Of a stretch of DNA of 19,126 nt, positions 6,860 through 14,185 are shown one piece after another. The DNA lies in the NCBI GenBank assembly GCA_017551425.1, contig JAFZLQ010000044.1, positions 1-19,126 on the forward strand, read 5' to 3'. The position numbers and the translations under genes are program-made. The notes beneath the pieces are model-generated. The model was not told the origin of the DNA. It made no database searches and saw only the letters and a list, made by a program, of their open reading frames with translations. Positions within the stretch are counted from its first letter, which is position 1. Every line of letters begins with the position of its first letter. Source of the DNA: Bacteroidales bacterium (GTDB lineage: Bacteria; Bacteroidota; Bacteroidia; Bacteroidales; UBA932).

Positions 6860-8597
6860 AGTCCTGCTGCAACGCCTGCCGGAAAGAAGCCGCCTGCTGC
6901 TGCTCAGCCTGGCCGTGGGCGTGGCGTCGGGCTTTGCCGCCGTCCTGCTCACCTGGTGCATAGACGGTATCCGGCATCTCCTGGACAAAGGCGTCAGCCT
7001 TCCTCTCAACCTTCAGTACCTCATCCTTCCGGGAGCCGGCATGCTCATTTCGCTGCTGCTCCTTAAGTTCCTGATAAAAGACAACATAGGCCACGGGGTC
7101 ACCAAGGTCCTGCTTGCCGTCAGCAGGGGAGAATCCAAAATCAGGCCCCACAACATGTGGTCCTCGGTGCTTACATCCGCCATCACCATAGGATTCGGCG
7201 GTTCCGTGGGAGCCGAGGCCCCTATCGTATATACCGGGGCCGCCATAGGCAGCAACATAGGCAAACGCTTCGGCCTGTCGTACCGCAACATCACCATACT
7301 TCTGGGCTGCGGAGCGGCGGGGGCCATAGCCGGCATCTTCAAGGCGCCGCTGGCCGGAGTGCTGTTCACCATGGAGATACTCCTTTTCAACATCTCCCTG
7401 TCGTCCATGCTGCCGCTGCTCATATCCACAGTTTCCGCAACCGTGGTGTCGTATGCCTTCCGTGGTCCCACCGCCATTTTCGCCGGCAACCTCACCCCGT
7501 TCTCGATGGGAAACATCCCGTTCTACATACTCATGGGCGTGCTTCTGGGATTCGGATCCCTGTATTTCACCCGCAGCACCCTGTGGATGGAAGACAAACT
7601 CGGCAAGATAGGCAACGGCTACCTCAAATGGGCGATCTGTTCCGTGGCGCTGGGCGTGATGATATTGCTGTTCCCCCAGCTTTACGGCGAGGGTTACGGT
7701 ATAGTGAGCGAGCTGCTCGGCGGTGAGGCCACACTCGCCGAAAGCGATTCGCCGCTGTCGTTCCTGATGTCGGGCGGATGGGGAATACCCCTGTTCTTCC
7801 TGCTCATCTTCCTGGTGAAGGTGCCTGCCATGACGGCCACCAACGCCGGCGGCGGCAACGGCGGTACATTCGGCCCCACGCTGTTCTGCGGGGCCATTGC
7901 GGGCTTCGTGGTCGCAAGGTGCTTCAACCTTGCGGGCGCCGGAGTGCCTGAGCAGAATTTCGTGCTTGTAGGCATGGCGGCCATGATGGCGGGCGTGATG
8001 CAGGCTCCCATGACGGCCATCTTCCTCATCGCGGAGATTTCCGGAGGCTATGAGCTGCTCATACCGCTCATCCTTACGGCAACCGTCTCGTACGGCACCG
8101 TACGCATATTCGAGAAGTATTCGATCTATACCAAGCGTATAGCCCAGAGCGGGGACCTCCTCACCCACGACACCGACCAGGCGGTCCTCACGCTCATGAA
8201 CACCAATGCCCTGATTCGCGACAAGTATCCCCGCGTGCGGCTGGACACGCCCCTTCGCAAGGTGGTTTCCGAGGTCACGGACAGCACTGCCGCGGTGCTC
8301 GCCGTGCTCGACTCGTCGGACCGCTTCCAGGGATTCATCGACGTGGGCAACATACGCAAGTACCTGCTGCGCACAGACCTGTACGACAAGACCACTGCCG
8401 CCAACATTATGGAAAACGCCCCCGCGGTAATCCTCGAGGGCGAAAAGATGGACAGTGTGATGCACAAGTTCGACAGTACCGGCGCCTGGCGCCTCCCCGT
8501 CACGGACAAAGACCGCAGGTACCTCGGCTTCATCTCCCGTTCCCGTCTCCTGATGGCTTACAGAAGCGAGCTAAAGGAGATCTCCGGAGAAGACTAA
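6837..8597 (+). CDS. CLC-family chloride channel/transporter with CBS domains
   Basis: This 586-residue protein has the many-helix CLC membrane domain followed by two CBS domains (roughly residues 440-575). I start at ATG 6837, just before the first helix; a longer frame from 6723 would lie inside the preceding gene and add a basic, proline-rich stretch unlike the family. CLC landmarks are GHGVTKV (in place of GSGIP), GGSVGAEAP with the gating glutamate at E127, FKAPLAGVLFTME, and GGGNGGTFGPTLF. After E180 the next residue is I181, where the E. coli exchanger has the internal proton glutamate E203. By family rules this suggests passive chloride conduction rather than Cl-/H+ exchange, but the alignment was made by eye. 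CBS domains usually sense nucleotides. The stop overlaps the stop of the convergent protease gene by 4 bases. Confidence 0.93.
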   Translation: MTIHPTHRVLLQRLPERSRLLLLSLAVGVASGFAAVLLTWCIDGIRHLLDKGVSLPLNLQYLILPGAGMLISLLLLKFLIKDNIGHGVTKVLLAVSRGESKIRPHNMWSSVLTSAITIGFGGSVGAEAPIVYTGAAIGSNIGKRFGLSYRNITILLGCGAAGAIAGIFKAPLAGVLFTMEILLFNISLSSMLPLLISTVSATVVSYAFRGPTAIFAGNLTPFSMGNIPFYILMGVLLGFGSLYFTRSTLWMEDKLGKIGNGYLKWAICSVALGVMILLFPQLYGEGYGIVSELLGGEATLAESDSPLSFLMSGGWGIPLFFLLIFLVKVPAMTATNAGGGNGGTFGPTLFCGAIAGFVVARCFNLAGAGVPEQNFVLVGMAAMMAGVMQAPMTAIFLIAEISGGYELLIPLILTATVSYGTVRIFEKYSIYTKRIAQSGDLLTHDTDQAVLTLMNTNALIRDKYPRVRLDTPLRKVVSEVTDSTAAVLAVLDSSDRFQGFIDVGNIRKYLLRTDLYDKTTAANIMENAPAVILEGEKMDSVMHKFDSTGAWRLPVTDKDRRYLGFISRSRLLMAYRSELKEISGED

Positions 8598-11500
8598 AGC
8601 CCCTTCAGCATCTCCGCGACGGCGGTCTCAAGCTGTATGTCGCGTCCTTCGAGTTCCGATTCCGGGTCGTTTGCAACCCTGATGTCGGGCTCGAGCTGGA
8701 AGTTCTCCATGTAGCGCTGCTCCTTGAGCATCCATCCGCCTACCTGCGGAATGCCGAACACTATGCTGGGGTTGACCTGGGTCTCCCACCATACTGCTGT
8801 CATGGTGCCGGGGACGGGCATGCCGATGAGCTTGCCCAGGCCGAGCGTCCTGTACGCATAGGGGAAGCCGGAGGCGTCGGAGTAATTGTCTTCGCCGACC
8901 AGCACACATGAGGGCTTGTTCCATTTGCTGTAAGGCTCGGTGCCTATGTACTGCCCCCTCGGACGCCATTCGTAATAGGCTTTCCCGCCGAGGAAGGTCA
9001 CGAGGTCGTCGTGCAGCCAGCCGCCTCCGTTGTGGCGCGTATCCACTATCAGGGCATCGCAGCCGCGGTACTTGCCGAGGGCCTTGGAATAGACTTCGCG
9101 GAACGACCCGGAGTCCATGCCTTCGACATGTACGTATCCCACCCTTCCGCCGGACAGGCGTTCGACAATCTCTTCGTTCTTGCGCACCCAGCGGCGGTAC
9201 AGGAGCTCGTTGTCGCTCCTTACGGGTTTTACGGTAAGCACCTCTTCCTTGCAGCCTTTCTTAATCTTGAGGGCGATCTTCCTGCCGACCTTGCCGTAAA
9301 GCAGGGGATACCAGTTGTCACCCTGGGCCACCTCGGTGCCGTCTATCGCCAGGATGATGTCTCCGGCCTTGATCTCCGGGTCGGCCAGGTTGAGTACGCC
9401 GCCCGGCAGCACTTCTGCGATGCGTACGCCGGCGCCCTGGTAACTGAAGTCATAAAGCACGCCGAGGCGTCCTGCGACTTCGTCTCCGCCCGGCCTGTAG
9501 CGTGCGCCGGTATGGGAACCGTTGAGCTCGCCGAGCATCTCGGAAAGCATATCCTGGAAGTCGAAGTAATTGTCTATGTAGGGGAGGAAGCGGGCGTAAT
9601 TCTCGCGGTAGTAGTCCCAGTCGACGCCGTGAAGGGCGGGGTCGTAGAACTTCTCCTTCACCTGTTTCCAGATGTGCGAGAACATGTATTCGCGCTCTGC
9701 AGCGGGCTTGAATTCAAACTCGCCGGAGAATTCTATGCGCTTGGCCTGACCGGATGCGAGGCTGACTTTGGTAATGCCGCGTCCGGAAATCATATAGAGG
9801 GTGCTGCCGTCTGCGGAGGGGGTGATTCCTCCCGAGACGCCGCGGGCCAGCACCTTCACGTTACCTTCCCTGAGGTCCATCTCGCACAGGCCGAATCCAC
9901 TTTCAAGAGGGCTGACGTAGTAGAGCTTGCGTCCGTCCTTGGAGAGGTAATGGTCTCCGTACGAGGCGCTGGAGCGGGTAAGGCGGATAATGCGGTCTTC
10001 GCGGCCGTCAAGCAGAAGGTCGAGTTTCTTGGGATGCTCCTGCTCGAGCGAATCCTTCTTCTCCTGCTTCTCCAGCTGCTTTTCGGTCTTGCCGCTCAGC
10101 ATCTTCTCAAGTTCCTCGTCCTCCTTGTCCTGGAGGAATTCAGCCATCGCCTTTGTGTCGAAGAACATTATGAAGATGTCGTCCTCCGAGCCCCAGCTGC
10201 CATGGCTGCGGAAGCCGTTCTTGTCTGATTCCCAGGTCATTGCCTTGCCTCCGAGGGCCCAGCGGAAGCCTCCGTCGGAGTAGCCGCTGCGCGTGAGGTC
10301 GGTCACAACGCCGGAGTCCAGATCCACAAGCGCGACGTCCGGGTTGTTCCATCCTCCGTTAGCCTGGTAATTGACCAGGAGGTGCTTGCTGTCGGGCCCC
10401 CAGGAGAAGGACTGGTCGCCGTCCTGGTAGGAGTAGGCGGAGTCTTTGAGCAGCGAGCGCACCTTGCCGCCCTTGACGGGCTTGACTACCAGCTCTGTGC
10501 GGTCCCTCAGCCATGCGACCCACTTGCCGTCGGGCGACACTTCCGGCTGGAAGCTTGTCTCTCCGGGCTCGGAAAACAGCTCCTCGGTAACGTCTGTCGC
10601 GTATGTGAAGAGCTTGTCCTTCTTGTTGTTGAGGGTGGAACGCCAGATTCCCCAGCAGCCCCCGCGTTCGGCGGCGTAGTAGAGCTCGCGCCCGTCGGGG
10701 GAGAAGGAGACTCCGCGCTCCTGTTCCGGAGTGTTGGTGATACGGCGGGTTGTGTTGTATTCAGTAGAGGTGACGAACACGTCGCCGCGTATGACTATGG
10801 CTATTTCCTTGCCGTCGGGCGAGAGGGCCATGTCCGTGGCGCCGTCGGTAAGGTTGGATTTGACGGCGTCACGCTCGATTGCGTCGCGGGTGACGGTAAT
10901 CTCCAGCTTGTACGCTTCCTTGCCGGCGGGCATTACGTAAAGCTCGCCGTTCTGGGAATAGACCACCGTGCCGTTGCCCGCCACCGAGATGTAGCGCACC
11001 GGGTCTTTGGTGTAGTTTGTGAGCTGCGTGACTTCCGGCTTGCCCGTAAGGTGGCTGCTGACGCTGGAACGGAACAGGTTGATGGTCTTGCACCCCTGCT
11101 CGCTGAGGTAGTAGAAGCTGTCTCCGTCCGGGCCGGATACCGGCTGACGGTCTTCGCCCTCGAACGAAGTGAGTCTGGTGTACTTTCCGTTTTGCAGCAG
11201 CCAGATATCGCGTGTGACGGAGGATGTGTGGTGCTTGCGGAGGGGGTCTTCGTAGCCCTTGTAGTCTTCATACAGGATGCTTCCGTCAGGCCTGACGCTT
11301 ATCTCCGACATGGTTATGGAAGTCATCAGGGCGGGCCTCCCGAGCCCGGGGCCGGCTGTCCACACCTGCGGGTCTCCGGGGAAACCGCTGTAGCTTACGT
11401 CATCCTGGAGGTTGGCGGTGAACGCTATGCGGCCGTCCGGAAGCACCGCCTTTGGCGTTTCCGATCCGGGGAGATTGGTGATACGGGTGGGGGCGCCTCC

Positions 11501-11788
11501 CTCGGCTGATGTGTACCAGATGTCCTTTCCGCCTTCGCGGTAGGAACTGAAGTACAGGTTCTTGCCGTCCGGAGTCCAGACAGGGTCTGAATCATACGCG
11601 GGATTGCTGGTTATCTGTACAGCCTTGCCACCCTCGATGCCAACAACGAACAGGTCTCCCTTATAGGAGAATGCCACCTTGCTGCCGTCGGGCGAAACTG
11701 CGCTTTTACGAAGCCACAGCGGCGTTTCCTGGCCCGCCGCAGCCACAAAAACCAACGCTGCGATTACTGCTGAGAAGACTCTTTTCAT
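8594..11788 (-). CDS. Secreted tricorn-like S41 family protease
   Basis: The 1064-residue product starts at ATG 11788 with a signal peptide (MKRVFSAVIAALVFVAAAG), so it is exported, probably to the periplasm. A longer frame to 11857 would run into the terminator and tRNA and is rejected. The N-terminal half has repeated SPDG/TPDG motifs of beta-propeller blades, as in tricorn, whose propellers channel peptides to the active site. Then come a helical domain, the GSHTGARY motif (S758, H759), a PDZ domain (about 780-865), and the S41 core with DTRHNGGG, nucleophile S970 in DNYSDASG, and E1028 in RYMENFQLEPDI. These match tricorn S745/H746, S965 and E1023 closely in spacing, so the enzyme should be active. 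Likely role: degrading peptides from envelope protein turnover or nutrient digestion. The promoter candidate upstream is weak. Confidence 0.93.
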   Translation of the reverse strand: MKRVFSAVIAALVFVAAAGQETPLWLRKSAVSPDGSKVAFSYKGDLFVVGIEGGKAVQITSNPAYDSDPVWTPDGKNLYFSSYREGGKDIWYTSAEGGAPTRITNLPGSETPKAVLPDGRIAFTANLQDDVSYSGFPGDPQVWTAGPGLGRPALMTSITMSEISVRPDGSILYEDYKGYEDPLRKHHTSSVTRDIWLLQNGKYTRLTSFEGEDRQPVSGPDGDSFYYLSEQGCKTINLFRSSVSSHLTGKPEVTQLTNYTKDPVRYISVAGNGTVVYSQNGELYVMPAGKEAYKLEITVTRDAIERDAVKSNLTDGATDMALSPDGKEIAIVIRGDVFVTSTEYNTTRRITNTPEQERGVSFSPDGRELYYAAERGGCWGIWRSTLNNKKDKLFTYATDVTEELFSEPGETSFQPEVSPDGKWVAWLRDRTELVVKPVKGGKVRSLLKDSAYSYQDGDQSFSWGPDSKHLLVNYQANGGWNNPDVALVDLDSGVVTDLTRSGYSDGGFRWALGGKAMTWESDKNGFRSHGSWGSEDDIFIMFFDTKAMAEFLQDKEDEELEKMLSGKTEKQLEKQEKKDSLEQEHPKKLDLLLDGREDRIIRLTRSSASYGDHYLSKDGRKLYYVSPLESGFGLCEMDLREGNVKVLARGVSGGITPSADGSTLYMISGRGITKVSLASGQAKRIEFSGEFEFKPAAEREYMFSHIWKQVKEKFYDPALHGVDWDYYRENYARFLPYIDNYFDFQDMLSEMLGELNGSHTGARYRPGGDEVAGRLGVLYDFSYQGAGVRIAEVLPGGVLNLADPEIKAGDIILAIDGTEVAQGDNWYPLLYGKVGRKIALKIKKGCKEEVLTVKPVRSDNELLYRRWVRKNEEIVERLSGGRVGYVHVEGMDSGSFREVYSKALGKYRGCDALIVDTRHNGGGWLHDDLVTFLGGKAYYEWRPRGQYIGTEPYSKWNKPSCVLVGEDNYSDASGFPYAYRTLGLGKLIGMPVPGTMTAVWWETQVNPSIVFGIPQVGGWMLKEQRYMENFQLEPDIRVANDPESELEGRDIQLETAVAEMLKGL

Positions 11789-11810
11789 ATACTTTTGCTT
11801 TATCAATGCG

Positions 11811-11818
11811 TAAATATA
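11811..11818 (-). promoter_or_regulatory. Weak -7 box (TATATTTA) for the tricorn-like gene
   Basis: TATATTTA differs from TAnnTTTG at the last base only and lies 22 bases before ATG 11788, just after the tRNA terminator. No -33 TTTG is apparent. Confidence 0.3.
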
Positions 11819-11820
11819 CG

Positions 11821-11847
11821 AAAAAAAGCGATGATTCCTCATCGCTT
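11821..11847 (-). terminator. Rho-independent terminator after tRNA-Thr
   Basis: On the minus strand the 8-bp stem AGCGATGA/TCATCGCT closes a GGAA tetraloop and is followed directly by a run of seven or more T. It starts 5 bases after the tRNA 3' end and separates tRNA transcription from the protease gene. Confidence 0.85.
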
Positions 11848-11851
11848 CTCG

Positions 11852-11924
11852 AGCCACTTGGCAGACTCGGACTGCCGACCTGCGCGTTACGAATGCGCTG
11901 CTCTACCGACTGAGCTAAAGTGGC
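11852..11924 (-). tRNA. tRNA-Thr (anticodon CGT)
   Basis: A 73-base tRNA folds cleanly. The acceptor stem GCCACTT/AAGTGGC is perfect, the D arm is GCTC/GAGC, the anticodon loop TTCGTAA has CGT at 34-36 (reads ACG, threonine), and the T stem GGCAG/CTGCC is perfect. CCA is not encoded; the base after the acceptor stem is T and then CG. Two oddities: the T-loop reads TCCGAGT, so position 55 is C instead of the nearly universal T (pseudouridine), and 31-39 is an A-C mismatch next to the anticodon loop. It follows nhaA by 22 bases, has a promoter candidate and ends in a strong terminator. Confidence 0.95.
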
Positions 11925-11934
11925 TTTGGGGGTG

Positions 11935-11967
11935 CAAATATAAGAATTATTTTTTGATATTCACAAT
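11935..11967 (-). promoter_or_regulatory. Candidate tRNA-Thr promoter (ATTG-N21-TATATTTG)
   Basis: On the minus strand an exact -7 box TATATTTG (11942-11935) is preceded after 21 bases by ATTG (11967-11964), which lies inside the 3' end of nhaA. The tRNA begins 10 bases after the box, so the tRNA can be transcribed independently of the dnaN-nhaA cluster. Confidence 0.55.
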
Positions 11968-13347
11968 AGAGATAAGCAAGCTGCCGAGCGCCCCGGCGCA
12001 TACGGAACCCATTAGGACGGCTATCTTGCCGGCGTCGCGCAGACGTGCCGTAATCTCCGGGAGCTGCTCGCCGAAGGACAGGGTGTCCACGAAGATGCTC
12101 ATGGTGAATCCTATGCCGCCCAGGCACGCTACCGCAAAGAACATCTTCCAGTTTGCGCCCTGCGGCATCTCTCCCACTTTGAACTTTATCGCCAGCCAGC
12201 TGAAGAGCGTGATTCCCAGGGGCTTGCCAAGAAGCAGGCCGAGGAAGATGCCCATGGACACGCTGCCCAGCGCCGAGTTGTACGAGAATACGTTGAAGAA
12301 CGACGGGTCTGTAATCTCCACGCCGGCGTTGGCCAGTGCGAAGATCGGCATGATGACGAAGTTCACCCAGGGGGACAGGGCGTGCTCGACCCTGTAGCTC
12401 ATGTCCATCGAACCGTGCGCTATGCTCTCGAGCCTGCGCAGGCAGTGCTTCTGGGGGCCGTTGGGGAAAGGTTCGTTGTCCAGGGAATCGTATTTCTCCA
12501 GCCTTGCGAGGTACTTGTTGCGCTTATGGATGTACTGGGCCTTGTTGTAGCGTGACTTTGCAGGTATCAGGAACGCCATTACCACGCCGGACATGGTGGC
12601 GTGGATGCCGCTGTAGTAGAACAGGGCCCATACTATTATGGCGCAGAAGATGTACGGGAACATCTTTTTCTCGCCCAGGCGCCGCAACAGGAGGGTGAAC
12701 ATTATGATGAGCAGGGCGAAGAACAGCAGCTTGAAGTTGATGGCGCCGCCGTAGAACAGTGCCACTACGAGTATGGCTATGAGGTCGTCCGCGATGGCCA
12801 GGGCCGTCAGGAACACCTTGAGCGAAACCGGCACTTTGTCTGACAGAACAGACAGTATGCAGATGGCGAAGGCTATATCGGTAGCCGTGGGGATGCCCCA
12901 TCCGCTTGCCGCCGCGGTTCCGTGGTTGATGGCGAAATAGATCACGGCCGGAGCTATGACGCCGCCGAATGCGGCGATTACCGGGAGCAGCGCCTTCTTG
13001 AGGCTGGAAAGCTCGCCGTGCGCCACCTCGCGCCGAATCTCCAGGCCCACGGTGAAGAAAAAGATCACCATCAGAATGTCGTTGATGAACTTTTCCACCG
13101 TCAGGTCCCTGGGGAACAGCAGGCTGAAGGAGCCGTCGGGGCTGCTCAGGCGTGCCTGGAAATGTGTTTCCAGGACGGCGTGGTACAGATGCTTCGTGAA
13201 CGGGAGGTTGGCGAGGAGCATCGCAACCACCACGCATCCCAAAAGGAGCGCCCCCTGGAACCAGGGCTTGTGGGTGAGCTTGTCGCTGCGTTTGGAAAAG
13301 GCAAGGACGTTCTTGTTCCAGGTGTATATGGGGATGAGTTTTGCCAT
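11947..13347 (-). CDS. nhaA: NhaA-type Na+/H+ antiporter
   Basis: This 466-residue inner-membrane protein exchanges external protons for internal sodium, protecting against salt and alkaline pH. Family motifs are FFFTVGLEIRRE, GWGIPTATDIAFA with D157 (the E. coli D133 equivalent), and LTALAIADDLIAI with the paired ion-binding aspartates D187-D188 (E. coli D163-D164; the 30-residue spacing is kept). C-terminal motifs such as PIFALANAGVE and GLLLGKPLGI are also present. It is longer than the 388-residue E. coli protein. Extra sequence includes a loop near the N terminus (LSSPDGSFSLLFPRD) and a charged hydrophilic segment of about 60 residues in the middle of the protein. It begins one base after the exonuclease stop, so it is very likely in one operon with dnaN and the exonuclease, although no functional link is obvious. 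Confidence 0.95.
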   Translation of the reverse strand: MAKLIPIYTWNKNVLAFSKRSDKLTHKPWFQGALLLGCVVVAMLLANLPFTKHLYHAVLETHFQARLSSPDGSFSLLFPRDLTVEKFINDILMVIFFFTVGLEIRREVAHGELSSLKKALLPVIAAFGGVIAPAVIYFAINHGTAAASGWGIPTATDIAFAICILSVLSDKVPVSLKVFLTALAIADDLIAILVVALFYGGAINFKLLFFALLIIMFTLLLRRLGEKKMFPYIFCAIIVWALFYYSGIHATMSGVVMAFLIPAKSRYNKAQYIHKRNKYLARLEKYDSLDNEPFPNGPQKHCLRRLESIAHGSMDMSYRVEHALSPWVNFVIMPIFALANAGVEITDPSFFNVFSYNSALGSVSMGIFLGLLLGKPLGITLFSWLAIKFKVGEMPQGANWKMFFAVACLGGIGFTMSIFVDTLSFGEQLPEITARLRDAGKIAVLMGSVCAGALGSLLISIVNIKK

Positions 13348-13348
13348 A

Positions 13349-14182
13349 TCAGATACGTTTGTACTTCTGCGCCAGGCGCTCCAGCTTGAAGCTTTCTTCC
13401 AGCTTCTGGAACTGGCGCTTGGTGTCCAGGGCGAAGCTGCCCTGCTGTATCCATGAGAAGTATGACGGGTCCTTCTCGAACACTTCGCGCGCCGTACGTC
13501 CCTTGTGCTTGCCGAAGTTGACCACCGGCTCGCCGGCGTCGTTGTAGATCAGGTGCCCGGAAAAATCCACATAGCGTTTGCCCACGAAGGACGATAGCTG
13601 GGCGACGTCGTTCTTGAGCTGATCTGGATAGCGGTCCAGCTGGGCCTTGAGAACCTTGTAGGTGGCGATGGTGTCGGCTTCTGCCGTGTGGGCGTTGTCG
13701 AAGTCTTCTCCGCCGCAGTAGAAACGGTATGCGGCCCTCAGGTTGCGGGGCTCCATGGCGTGGTAGATGTTCTGCACGTCAACCATGCGGGGGGCGTGCA
13801 GATCGACGTCCAGCTTCTTGCCGGTGAGTGCGACGCGCTCGAATTCCTCCGCCAGTAGCGGTAGGTCGAATTTCTGGGAATTGAAGCCGGCGAGGTCTGA
13901 ATCCCTGAGCCAGCCGGCAATCTCGTCCGAAAGCTCGTAGAAGGTGGGGCAGTCGGTGAGCATGTCGTCCGTGATCCCGTTGACCTCGGAGGCGGCGGGC
14001 TCTATGGGACGCTGGCACTGTTTTTCGTAGTCCCAGGGCTTTATCTTCCAGGTTTTTATGCGTTCCTCCCCGCCGGGAAAGACCTTTACGAAGCTGAGTT
14101 CTATTATGGAATTGGTGGGAATATCCAGCCCCGTACTCTCTATGTCGAAGAAGAGCAGAGGCTTCTGAAGCTTGAGTTCCAT
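13349..14182 (-). CDS. DEDDh 3'-5' exonuclease (DnaQ/ExoX-like)
   Basis: This 277-residue protein has the DEDDh exonuclease fold used in proofreading and DNA repair. Catalytic residues can be read directly: D13 and E15 in FFDIESTG, D106 in NSQKFDLPLL, and H165 with D170 in HTAEADTIATY. A short C-terminal region (VNFGKHKGR to DPSYFSWI) resembles the small extra domain found in ExoX-like proteins, whose role is unclear. The gene starts 3 bases after the dnaN stop and ends 1 base before nhaA. Pairing with the sliding clamp suggests a replication or repair role, perhaps as a proofreading subunit; that is inference. Bacteroidota often annotate this protein as a DNA polymerase III epsilon subunit. 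Confidence 0.93.
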   Translation of the reverse strand: MELKLQKPLLFFDIESTGLDIPTNSIIELSFVKVFPGGEERIKTWKIKPWDYEKQCQRPIEPAASEVNGITDDMLTDCPTFYELSDEIAGWLRDSDLAGFNSQKFDLPLLAEEFERVALTGKKLDVDLHAPRMVDVQNIYHAMEPRNLRAAYRFYCGGEDFDNAHTAEADTIATYKVLKAQLDRYPDQLKNDVAQLSSFVGKRYVDFSGHLIYNDAGEPVVNFGKHKGRTAREVFEKDPSYFSWIQQGSFALDTKRQFQKLEESFKLERLAQKYKRI

Positions 14183-14185
14183 ATT

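Noticed and set aside
6693..8465. Open frame of 590 codons antisense to the CLC gene
   Set aside because: It lies wholly opposite the acidic-protein and CLC genes, has no recognisable domain and a skewed composition rich in G, H, E and R, as expected when a high-GC gene is read on the other strand.
9011..11509. Two long plus-strand frames (9011-10228 and 10382-11509) opposite the tricorn-like gene
   Set aside because: Shadow frames of a gene with clear catalytic motifs; no motifs of their own and no promoter.
11789..11857. Longer N terminus for the tricorn-like protease from 11857
   Set aside because: It would overlap the tRNA-Thr 3' end and its terminator and hide the signal peptide that begins at ATG 11788.
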